Assembly: GCA_934277865.1 (NCBI GenBank)
Contig: CAKQVW010000043.1
Coordinates: 1-13,469, forward strand
Reading direction: 5' to 3'
DNA: 13,469 nucleotides
Origin: an uncultured Pseudobdellovibrionaceae bacterium
GTDB lineage: Bacteria; Bdellovibrionota; Bdellovibrionia; Bdellovibrionales; JAMPXM01
In this document: positions 7,391-13,180 of the stretch, in pieces
Layout of the letters: the number at the start of each line of letters is the position of its first letter
Numbering within the stretch: the stretch's first letter is position 1
Translations under genes and position numbers: made by a program
Notes under the pieces: model-generated
Told to the model about the DNA's origin: nothing
The model's input: only the letters and a program-made list of their open reading frames with translations
Databases searched by the model: none

Positions 7391-7668
7391 CTTCTCCCAG
7401 CGGGGCCGCGAGAGCGTTCAAGCGGGGGGACCAAGTCGAAGCCACGGTGGTTGAAATCGTGGATGAGCGGGAATTCCTTATTCGTTACGACGGGGACGCC
7501 GATGATCTTCGGGCTCGCCTGTTGAGGCTAAAAAATGAATCACGTCATTCTTGGAAGCTAGGGGATCGAGTCTGGCTGCGAGTCTTACAAGTTTCACCGC
7601 TCCGGTTTCAACTCATCGAGCCCTTAAACGAACAAAGACGCCGAGGGCGACTCGACGTCTCTGTTTGA
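7387..7668 (+). CDS. Small OB/S1-like protein, hypothetical (93 aa)
   Basis: A 93-residue basic protein with predicted beta-rich character. Two stretches, GDQVEATVVEIVDEREFLIRYDG and LGDRVWLRVLQVSPLRFQLI, alternate hydrophobic residues in the way S1 or other OB-fold strands do. This is a fold impression, not an identified family. The start ATG at 7387 overlaps the stop of the preceding membrane protein (ATGA), with GGAG at 7372-7375 somewhat far upstream, so translation is probably coupled and the two products may work together. The C-terminal tail RRRGRLDVSV is strongly basic and is encoded by the arm of a terminator-like hairpin. If the fold is right, nucleic-acid binding is possible. Confidence 0.72.
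   Translation: MTSPSGAARAFKRGDQVEATVVEIVDEREFLIRYDGDADDLRARLLRLKNESRHSWKLGDRVWLRVLQVSPLRFQLIEPLNEQRRRGRLDVSV
7631..7665. terminator. Probable bidirectional terminator overlapping a gene end
   Basis: A long imperfect hairpin: AACA, AGACG and CGAG on the left pair with CTCG, CGTCT and TGTT on the right, with single mismatches at 7635/7661 and 7641/7655 and a GGCGA loop. It covers the last codons of the + strand gene, whose stop is at 7666-7668, and sits between convergent genes. On the - strand the hairpin runs into a T-rich stretch (TGTTCGTTT). On the + strand the following run is TTTG only. It may serve both directions, better for the - strand. Confidence 0.5.
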
Positions 7669-7688
7669 TCGGTTCATAAAGTATCGAA

Positions 7689-8369
7689 TTACTTCGCGCT
7701 CTCGCGGATGAAGCGAGTCAGGTAGTACCGAGTCAGGTAGTCCACCTTGATGGGCTGTTCTTGGAACGTCCAATTCAAGTCACCAAACGCGCCCCAACGT
7801 GCGATCAAGAGATCTTCTTCACCGGCATGTGAAACCGCGCCGGCGCCCGGAGTCACTGGTGCGCCCGCTGGCTGGAAGCCCGCGCCCACATAGTGGAAGC
7901 GAACCGAAACCGCGCCCGGCTCACGAAGTGCGAAGATCAGCTTGAAGCCGTTTCGAAACAGCATGAAGTCGGCGTGAGTGTTGGCGATGCCGTAGATTTT
8001 CACACGTCCCAGCGAAGAGCCTTTGAGTTGGTTGAAGGCCGATGCCGCGTCGACAAACGCGACCTTCATTTCATTCATGAAGGCGACCGATTCGCTCAAA
8101 AGAATCTGTGCAGGGTCAAACGCTGGACCGAACTCGATCACACCGGACTCTTCCATGCGCTGTTCGGCGCGGACGAGTTCCTTGATCCAGCCAAGCCGAT
8201 CCTGACGCATGCCAGCGGCACTCGTGGAGAGTGTCGAGCTTGCCGTCGAACCTGCAACCATCGACGAGCTGGCTCCGGCGGGCTGCGAATTGGCTTCGCG
8301 GCCGCTATGAGCCTGTTCCCGTGTTTGGGGCGTTGCGCGTTTATTTCCCAAGAAATCCATTCCGTCCAT
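7689..8369 (-). CDS. Uncharacterised protein (226 aa)
   Basis: I do not recognise this family. The 226-residue product has a low-complexity Ser/Ala/Gln-rich N-terminus (about 1-52) without a signal peptide. A structured part from about residue 55 contains a helical segment (AQILLSESVAFMNEMKVAFVDAASAFNQL) followed by beta strands (GRVKIYGIAN, DFMLFRNGFKLIFAL, AVSVRFHYVG). A Gly/Ala/Pro-rich loop lies near 165-180, and the C-terminus is helical with an internal repeat, DYLTR then YYLTR. The ATG at 8369 has AGGGGG six bases upstream. It lies downstream of ssb on the same strand with a 62-bp gap that holds a promoter candidate. No catalytic motif is visible. Confidence 0.75.
   Translation of the reverse strand: MDGMDFLGNKRATPQTREQAHSGREANSQPAGASSSMVAGSTASSTLSTSAAGMRQDRLGWIKELVRAEQRMEESGVIEFGPAFDPAQILLSESVAFMNEMKVAFVDAASAFNQLKGSSLGRVKIYGIANTHADFMLFRNGFKLIFALREPGAVSVRFHYVGAGFQPAGAPVTPGAGAVSHAGEEDLLIARWGAFGDLNWTFQEQPIKVDYLTRYYLTRFIRESAK
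7714..7741. repeat. 15-bp tandem duplication within the 226-aa gene
   Basis: CGAGTCAGGTAGT occurs at 7714-7726 and again at 7729-7741, a 15-bp period that stays in frame on the - strand and encodes the neighbouring pentapeptides DYLTR and YYLTR near the C-terminus. It is a recent-looking short in-frame duplication. Confidence 0.7.
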
Positions 8370-8389
8370 GGAGGTCCCCCTTGATTAAA

Positions 8390-8418
8390 CTTTCATCGGG
8401 GGCTCTAGGCCTTGTCAA
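8390..8418 (-). promoter_or_regulatory. Candidate sigma70-type promoter for the 226-aa gene
   Basis: On the - strand TTGACA (8418-8413) is followed after 17 bp by TGAAAG (8395-8390), a perfect -35 with a weak -10 (3 of 6). It is placed 20 bp before the start codon, between ssb and the 226-aa gene. Motif matching alone supports it. Confidence 0.4.
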
Positions 8419-8431
8419 GATGTGAACTCGG

Positions 8432-8869
8432 TCAGTTTAGAAGGGGGCGCGTGCTACTGTCCTCGGAATCTGCCCGATGTGGGCCTTCCAGAGCCGCATT
8501 GGGGAGTTCCTCTTCGCCAAAGTCACTGAGGGCTTGATGGCGAAGCCCGGGGATCAATTGCAGCTGTTCGGCGACGATGCCGATGTGGAAGGTGCGTTGG
8601 CCATTTTCTTCTTTTGTGTAGTTGGCCAGATGGCCCTCCAGGTAAAGCGGGCTGCCTTTGCTGCAGAAGTTCGCGCACAGCTCGGCGTTTTTTCCCCAGA
8701 TCATCACTTTGTGCCACTGGGTTTCACGACGGGCAACACCGCTTGAGTCTTTGATCCGCCGAAAGGTGGAGAGACTTAAGCGGACATAAGGCTTTCCGCC
8801 TGACGAGATTTTCAGTTCTGGTTGATTTCCAATAAGTCCCATGAGGACAACACGATTGAGGGATCCCAT
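8432..8869 (-). CDS. ssb: Single-stranded DNA-binding protein (SSB), atypical C-terminus
   Basis: An SSB family protein with a single OB-fold domain, which coats single-stranded DNA in replication, recombination and repair. The N-terminus MGSLNRVVLMGLIGNQPELK, then RLSLSTFRRI, the WHKVMIWGKNAELCANFCSKGSPLYLEGHLANYTKEENGQ segment (split here: the W52 to G90 region) and the strand ending IVAEQLQLI are characteristic. The length of 145 aa is slightly short. The start at 8869 has AAGGAGA 5-6 bases upstream; an earlier in-frame ATG at 8923 lies before a hairpin and encodes no family sequence. The usual C-terminal acidic tip ending in DIPF or similar is not terminal: SDFGEEELPN at 115-124 resembles it but lacks the final Phe and is followed by about 20 residues. 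It may be a specialised paralogue with altered partner binding. Confidence 0.88.
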   Translation of the reverse strand: MGSLNRVVLMGLIGNQPELKISSGGKPYVRLSLSTFRRIKDSSGVARRETQWHKVMIWGKNAELCANFCSKGSPLYLEGHLANYTKEENGQRTFHIGIVAEQLQLIPGLRHQALSDFGEEELPNAALEGPHRADSEDSSTRPLLN

Positions 8870-8883
8870 TTGATTCTCCTTTG

Positions 8884-8905
8884 CTGGTGCGGGAATTCGC
8901 ACCAG
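8884..8905. promoter_or_regulatory. Hairpin in the ssb leader next to the ribosome binding site
   Basis: CTGGTGCG (8884-8891) and CGCACCAG (8898-8905) form a perfect 8-bp stem with a 6-nt loop. In ssb mRNA it would end only three bases before the AAGGAGA ribosome binding site. It has no T-tract on the - strand, so it is not a clear terminator there. It could influence ssb translation or stabilise a processed transcript end. Confidence 0.5.
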
Positions 8906-8923
8906 ACAAAGAGGCGAGCACAA

Positions 8924-8942
8924 AGCCGACCAGGGATCGGCT
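8924..8942 (-). terminator. Weak terminator-like hairpin after the protease-barrel gene
   Basis: On the - strand AGCCGA (8942-8937) and TCGGCT (8929-8924) form a 6-bp stem with a 7-nt loop. The Ts of the stem end run on into TTGTG. It starts 16 bp beyond the stop of the 1003-residue gene. The stem is short and the T-run poor, so read-through into ssb is likely. Confidence 0.35.
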
Positions 8943-8958
8943 GAAAAGTCGCAGCCTA

Positions 8959-11900
8959 CTAGAGCGCGATCGAGATCACAGGATAGGCGCCATTCGGATT
9001 GGCGCGTTCATCAAATCCCATGTGAACACCCAAGATGAACTGCACCGGCAGATGATAAAACAGTGTGGAATCCAGTCGCGCTTCGAGGCCCACCGAACTA
9101 TAGAGATCGCCGAATTGACTTGTGCGATAACCATCCAGGTGGAAGTCATAGAAGGCGCCCTCTACGGTGACGGCGTCCGCAAAGATGGCTCCGTGCCAGC
9201 GACGTAAGAACCCAGGATTTGTACCAAAGCCTTCGTAGCGATTGGCAATCGGGAAGCGATACTCGGCCGAAGCGCGCACGTATTTGCGAGCGAGAAAGGT
9301 ACCGGTGGGGTAACCACGCATGACGAAGCTGGTGCTGGCCGCGCCAAGTGCGATCGATTCCACCGGCAGGCTGATACTGGAGGGGCCAAGCAGCAGCCGA
9401 TCGAGTCCCGGTAGCCAGCTCACATTGGTCGCCAGCGCCAAGACGTGGCGATCGGGCATCCAGCCAAGAGCCTTTGGGTGCGAGATTTTTGAAAGATTGG
9501 TCGAAGCCCCTAGGTCGGTTTTTTCGTAGACCTGATTTCCCAATTCCGGGAGGTATTTCGAGTGTGAGAGGCGGAACACGCCCCCCTTTTCCGGTGAAAT
9601 CTCAAACCCTTTTTGCGACAGGCTCTGCCAGAGCAAACCCGCACGAACGCCACCTCGTATGCGCACATCGGTTGTCGTTGAAGTTGGAATTTCCGATCGC
9701 TGGTGATGGACTCCCGCTTCACCTCGCCATTTATTGGAAAGCTTTGGTAGGTAAAACAGGCCCGACACATCGGCCGTGGTCGTGCGACGGTCAAACGAAC
9801 TCGAAAGCCGTTGCCAGAAGTCGTCGGCTAAGACCGTGTAGCGAACGTCACTTGTGTAGTTGGAGTAGGCCGCAAAGATATTGGGCTTCATGTGCCGCGT
9901 GTCGGTCGAGATCGACGCCGCAACGGAGTGTCGGCCCATCGGATCGCCCATCGAGGTCGACGCCGAAAGATAGGCGCCACCTGGGACAAAGGCGGCGTAT
10001 GGCATCCAATAACGTGGCAGGAAGTACGGCCAGTACGAAATATCTTTTGGGGTGAGCTCGGCTTCTGTGAGTCCCGAGTCTGGCGGCTCAAAACGTTCGC
10101 TGGGCGCATCCAAAAGCGGTTCGATTTTGGGAAGTTTTCCTGCGCGCGCTCCCGGTAGCAGTTCGCGTTCTTCGGCGGTAAGAAATCGAAGGCGTGAGCC
10201 ATGGCCGTCGAGGCGAGAAAAAATCAACTGCCCCGATCGGCGATCAAGATCCCCAACCCACGCTCGTGTCGTCGAGTTTGTCAGCGGACGAACGTCGTCA
10301 AGCGCGGTGGCTGCACCTGTGTTCACCAGTCGCGCGCGGTAAAGGTTGTTCACTCCGTTTCGTGTCGAGGCGAAAAGCAGCGCGGGCTGGCCGCGCTCTT
10401 GAATCAGCCGCGGATAGTTGGCGTCTCCTCCGCTTGGCAGCGCGCGCTGGAAGGTCGCACTCAAATTTTCTTTGTCGAAGCCGACAAGCCGAAGGCTTTC
10501 TTTGGCCTCTTCCGAGCGTTCGGCAAAGACGAGTGTGGTGTCGTCGAGAAATTCGGGCCACGAAACGCGGTGCCCATTTGCCGGTTTGTAGAGGACCTTG
10601 GCGTCGGACGCGGTCATCTTGCCATCGGCGTTGAGTGTGAGTTTGGCCAGCATCAGCTGAGTGTTACCCGGCAAGAGCTGCACAAACGCAACCAGCTTGC
10701 CAGACGGACTGATCGCGGGTTCGCGCGCTCGCCAGCCGGTGGTCACGCGAGCCGTGCGTTTTCGTTCGCGGTCGTACGTCCAAAGATCTGTTCGCTCCTC
10801 ATAGCGTCCGACGCTGTCGCTGGCGTCGTAGACGATGTGTGTGCCGGTCGGATACCAGCTGAGGCGATTGACGCTCTCGGGTTCGGCTGCGCGGACCGCG
10901 TTTTTCAGATGAAAGGCGGCCTGGTTGTCGGCGCTCGGTGCGCGTTCGGCAATCCAGATCACAGATTCACGATTGTGTTCGCGCGTGACAAACGCGAGTG
11001 CACTCTGCTCGGGTGAGATCACGGGAGATCGTGTGTACGAACTTACTTCACCCAGGCGTGTGCCATCGTTGCACGCCACTTGCCCGCCTTCGCAAATGAT
11101 ATCGGTTTGGTGAACCGCCTTGGCTTCAAGTTCTGTGTAGACCGTGTCGAGTAGCTCTTGCCAGCTCTTTCCCAGTCGCTCTTCCAGCGGTGTTTCGATG
11201 AGAAACGGAACACGCCTCGCATAGTGATCGTTCAAGTCGCCGATCAGCGAGATATTTTTCTTCGCAAGTTGGTTCCAAAGCAGGCCGCCCATCAAGTAAG
11301 GGCGAGTGCCACCTGGCCATTCGGGGTTAGAAATATCGCCGATACGCGCGATGTCTTGTTGCCGAAGTGTGCCGTCTTGAATCATCGCGCGAGGAATGGC
11401 GGTGAAGTTTGGTGAGCGCAGTCGACCACCACTGGGAGAATACCGGGTTTCGATTTCCACCGCGAGACCCTCGAGATACCAGCGAGGCAGCACCAAGTTC
11501 GGGCGCACGATCGTGCCGAAGATGTTGCGTGCGAGATGAAAGACGCCATGTGCGGGTTGAAAATTCAGCACGTGCGCATACTCGTGCAACACAAGTTCAT
11601 AGGTCCAAGCTCCGGTGTCGGAGATCGAGTCGCCGGGAGTTGGAGGTGCCGGATAGATGTGAATTTGCGGAAAGGGAAATCCCGTGGCCATGCCATTTGC
11701 CGAGTCGCCGTTGTCATCGATCAGAATGACGGTCTTGTCTGGCCAAGTGCGCAACACGGGCACGAGTGTGCGCCACGAGGTTTCTGCATGTTTGGCGACT
11801 TCTTTGGCATAGGCCTCCATTGCGTGATGCCTCGAGTCAAACAGCACTTCGAAATGGGGAGTCTGAATTCTTCTCCACTGAGCATGCGGATTTGCCGAGG

Positions 11901-11970
11901 CGTCGACAGTGGCGAGAGCCGATATGACTCCTAACAGACAGCGTTTCACCCAAAGCAAACTCTTGGTCAT
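8959..11970 (-). CDS. Exported zinc-peptidase / beta-propeller / outer-membrane barrel fusion protein
   Basis: A 1003-residue protein. A signal peptide (1-26, basic n-region, cut after ASA) sends it to the Sec pathway. Residues about 35-290 form a gluzincin-like peptidase domain: HEYAH at 129-133 supplies two zinc ligands and the catalytic Glu130, and Glu167 in WYLEGLA is the expected third ligand. C293 and C300 may form a disulfide. Residues about 305-610 contain repeated TolB/PD40-type blades (SPVISPEQSALAFV, EPAISPSGKLVAFV and similar). From about 655 to the end are alternating strands ending in an Omp85/BamA-like part with RGYPTG and the EYRFPI strand, which predicts an outer-membrane barrel. 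The C-terminal residue is Leu rather than the usual aromatic. The start ATG has GAGG 7 bases upstream. It is divergent from pal and may be co-transcribed with ssb. The natural substrate is unknown. Domain calls are by motif; the barrel boundary is approximate. Confidence 0.85.
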   Translation of the reverse strand: MTKSLLWVKRCLLGVISALATVDASANPHAQWRRIQTPHFEVLFDSRHHAMEAYAKEVAKHAETSWRTLVPVLRTWPDKTVILIDDNGDSANGMATGFPFPQIHIYPAPPTPGDSISDTGAWTYELVLHEYAHVLNFQPAHGVFHLARNIFGTIVRPNLVLPRWYLEGLAVEIETRYSPSGGRLRSPNFTAIPRAMIQDGTLRQQDIARIGDISNPEWPGGTRPYLMGGLLWNQLAKKNISLIGDLNDHYARRVPFLIETPLEERLGKSWQELLDTVYTELEAKAVHQTDIICEGGQVACNDGTRLGEVSSYTRSPVISPEQSALAFVTREHNRESVIWIAERAPSADNQAAFHLKNAVRAAEPESVNRLSWYPTGTHIVYDASDSVGRYEERTDLWTYDRERKRTARVTTGWRAREPAISPSGKLVAFVQLLPGNTQLMLAKLTLNADGKMTASDAKVLYKPANGHRVSWPEFLDDTTLVFAERSEEAKESLRLVGFDKENLSATFQRALPSGGDANYPRLIQERGQPALLFASTRNGVNNLYRARLVNTGAATALDDVRPLTNSTTRAWVGDLDRRSGQLIFSRLDGHGSRLRFLTAEERELLPGARAGKLPKIEPLLDAPSERFEPPDSGLTEAELTPKDISYWPYFLPRYWMPYAAFVPGGAYLSASTSMGDPMGRHSVAASISTDTRHMKPNIFAAYSNYTSDVRYTVLADDFWQRLSSSFDRRTTTADVSGLFYLPKLSNKWRGEAGVHHQRSEIPTSTTTDVRIRGGVRAGLLWQSLSQKGFEISPEKGGVFRLSHSKYLPELGNQVYEKTDLGASTNLSKISHPKALGWMPDRHVLALATNVSWLPGLDRLLLGPSSISLPVESIALGAASTSFVMRGYPTGTFLARKYVRASAEYRFPIANRYEGFGTNPGFLRRWHGAIFADAVTVEGAFYDFHLDGYRTSQFGDLYSSVGLEARLDSTLFYHLPVQFILGVHMGFDERANPNGAYPVISIAL

Positions 11971-12012
11971 CCTATCGCCTCACTTCGAATTCATTTCTCG
12001 TCATTTTTTGTC

Positions 12013-12031
12013 AGGAACATTTCTTGTTCCT
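12013..12031. promoter_or_regulatory. Inverted repeat (AGGAACA/TGTTCCT) in the divergent intergenic region
   Basis: AGGAACA (12013-12019) and TGTTCCT (12025-12031) form a perfect 7-bp inverted repeat with a 5-nt spacer. It lies between the start of the protease-barrel gene (11970) and the pal promoter. A further direct copy, TGTTCCT, is at 12087-12093, overlapping the last base of the pal -10. The arrangement suits an operator that could affect both divergent genes. CCGATCATCGG (12035-12045) is a second small palindrome just beside it. Confidence 0.45.
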
Positions 12032-12058
12032 CACCCGATCATCGGTTCTATAAGACCT

Positions 12059-12087
12059 TTGACAAAAACGCCTCGCTTTTCAAGAAT
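12059..12087 (+). promoter_or_regulatory. Sigma70-type promoter of pal
   Basis: A consensus -35 TTGACA at 12059-12064 is followed after exactly 17 bp by AAGAAT at 12082-12087 (4 of 6 to the -10 consensus). It would give a leader of roughly 85 nt before the pal start codon. It is the best promoter match I see in the window. Confidence 0.65.
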
Positions 12088-12179
12088 GTTCCTTCGAAGC
12101 GCGAACGAAGCAATGAGCAACTTGTATCAGTTCCTATGCGATCCCTTCCTTCTGGGGCCGTACGGAAAAGGAGGCAGAA

Positions 12180-12725
12180 ATGAAAACTGAAGTGACGAAA
12201 GTAAAGCCGACGCGAACATTGGCGATGTTGATGGGCCTTATCGTGGTCGCAACTCTCGGTCTTTCTGCATGTACCAAGGCGAAGAAGGCTGATGGTGAAG
12301 CGGGTGTGGAAGCCGGCATGTCGGACGCGGGACCTCAAGTCACAGATCAAGACATGGCGTTTGATCGTGAAGGTTCGGACGGCGGCAAAATCAGCGGTCT
12401 CAACACGATCTTCTTTGAATACGACCAGGCCCGTCTCAGCGAGAGCGCAAAGTCGACTCTCAAAGGCAACGCCGATTGGATTCGCGCAAATCCCAATGTG
12501 ACAATTCAGATCGAAGGTCACACCGATAGCCGCGGTTCGACGGAGTACAACTTGTCGCTCGGTGAGCGTCGTGCAAAATCCGTTCGCCAATATCTGGAAG
12601 GTCTCGGCGTCGAATCACGTCGCTTGACGATCATCAGCTATGGCGAAGAAAAGCCGCTCGCTCAGGGCGACAACGAGTCCGCGTGGTCCAAGAACCGTCG
12701 CGCGAACTTCGTTCCGGTTCAGTAA
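12180..12725 (+). CDS. pal: Peptidoglycan-associated lipoprotein Pal
   Basis: An outer-membrane lipoprotein of 181 residues that anchors the outer membrane to peptidoglycan as part of the Tol-Pal system. The signal peptide ends in a lipobox LSAC with lipidated Cys31. After a Gly/Asp/Glu-rich linker the OmpA-like domain begins near residue 75 (NTIFFEYDQARLSESAKSTL). IEGHTDSRGSTEYNLSLGERRAKSV carries the Asp and Arg that bind diaminopimelate in this family. The domain ends in NRRANFVPV. The ATG at 12180 has AAGGAGG at 12168-12174. It is transcribed from the promoter at 12059-12087, opposite to the barrel protein gene, and leads a run of three lipoprotein genes. Confidence 0.94.
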   Translation: MKTEVTKVKPTRTLAMLMGLIVVATLGLSACTKAKKADGEAGVEAGMSDAGPQVTDQDMAFDREGSDGGKISGLNTIFFEYDQARLSESAKSTLKGNADWIRANPNVTIQIEGHTDSRGSTEYNLSLGERRAKSVRQYLEGLGVESRRLTIISYGEEKPLAQGDNESAWSKNRRANFVPVQ

Positions 12726-12740
12726 GGAACAGGGTAGCGG

Positions 12741-13151
12741 ATGGCGATGGCCAACCAAGATTCCATTCTTTTGGTGAATCAAATAGTGAATCAAAGCGGT
12801 GCTAGGCGCCGCTTTTTTTCTTCGAGCTGGCCCACGGTTTTTCACGCCCTCCTTGTGCTCATGGCGGCGTGGATGTTGGCGCTGTCCGCTGGCTGCGTTT
12901 CGGTGATTCCCGTGGACGAATACACGATCGCGCGCGCCGCAATGGAAGGTGCTCGCGAGTCAGAGGCTCCCCGGTATGCACCGGCGCTTTGGTACAAGGC
13001 GGAACAGGCCTATCGTGAGGGAGAGACATTTTTCCGCGAGCGTGCGTATGACGAAGCGTTGAAACGGTTTGTTCAAGCCCGAAGTTGGGCCGAGCAGGCA
13101 GAAAACGCGGCACGACTTTCTCGCTTTGAAGCTGGCGATTTGGCGCCGTAA
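12741..13151 (+). CDS. DUF4398-like lipoprotein
   Basis: A 136-residue predicted lipoprotein. A basic RRR at 22-24, a hydrophobic stretch and the lipobox LSAGC (Cys52) form the export signal. The mature part is helical and Ala-rich (EYTIARAAMEGARESEAPRYAP, then YDEALKRFVQARSWAEQAENAARL), matching the pattern of DUF4398 helical repeats found in envelope lipoproteins next to pal or ompA genes. The ATG at 12741 has AGGG at 12731-12734. In-frame GTG codons at 12774 and 12786 would shorten the long n-region; GTG 12786 gives a more usual 36-residue leader before the Cys but has no ribosome binding site. Any start that keeps the RRR n-region has the gene running through an intrinsic terminator at 12793-12819. 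Function is unknown; a periplasmic envelope role is inferred. Confidence 0.8.
   Translation: MAMANQDSILLVNQIVNQSGARRRFFSSSWPTVFHALLVLMAAWMLALSAGCVSVIPVDEYTIARAAMEGARESEAPRYAPALWYKAEQAYREGETFFRERAYDEALKRFVQARSWAEQAENAARLSRFEAGDLAP
12793..12819 (+). terminator. Intrinsic terminator/attenuator after pal, inside the next gene
   Basis: AAAGCGGTGC (12793-12802) pairs with GCGCCGCTTT (12806-12815), 10 bp with one G-T wobble and a TAG loop, followed by an unbroken T-run to 12819. By its form it is a strong rho-independent terminator 67 bp past the pal stop. It lies within the signal-peptide coding region of the DUF4398-like lipoprotein, so it would reduce transcription of the downstream genes unless translation or anti-termination overrides it. 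Confidence 0.8.
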
Positions 13152-13180
13152 GACGGCGGGATCTTTTTGGGAGTGATGTG

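Noticed and set aside
8870..8923. 18-residue N-terminal extension of ssb from the ATG at 8923
   Set aside because: The family N-terminus and a strong AAGGAGA ribosome binding site fit the ATG at 8869; the extension would be encoded across a hairpin and has no SSB similarity.
10201..11016. Open frame of 271 codons on the + strand
   Set aside because: Antisense to the propeller region of the 1003-residue gene; no recognisable domain, and several other + frames of similar quality occur in the same stretch.
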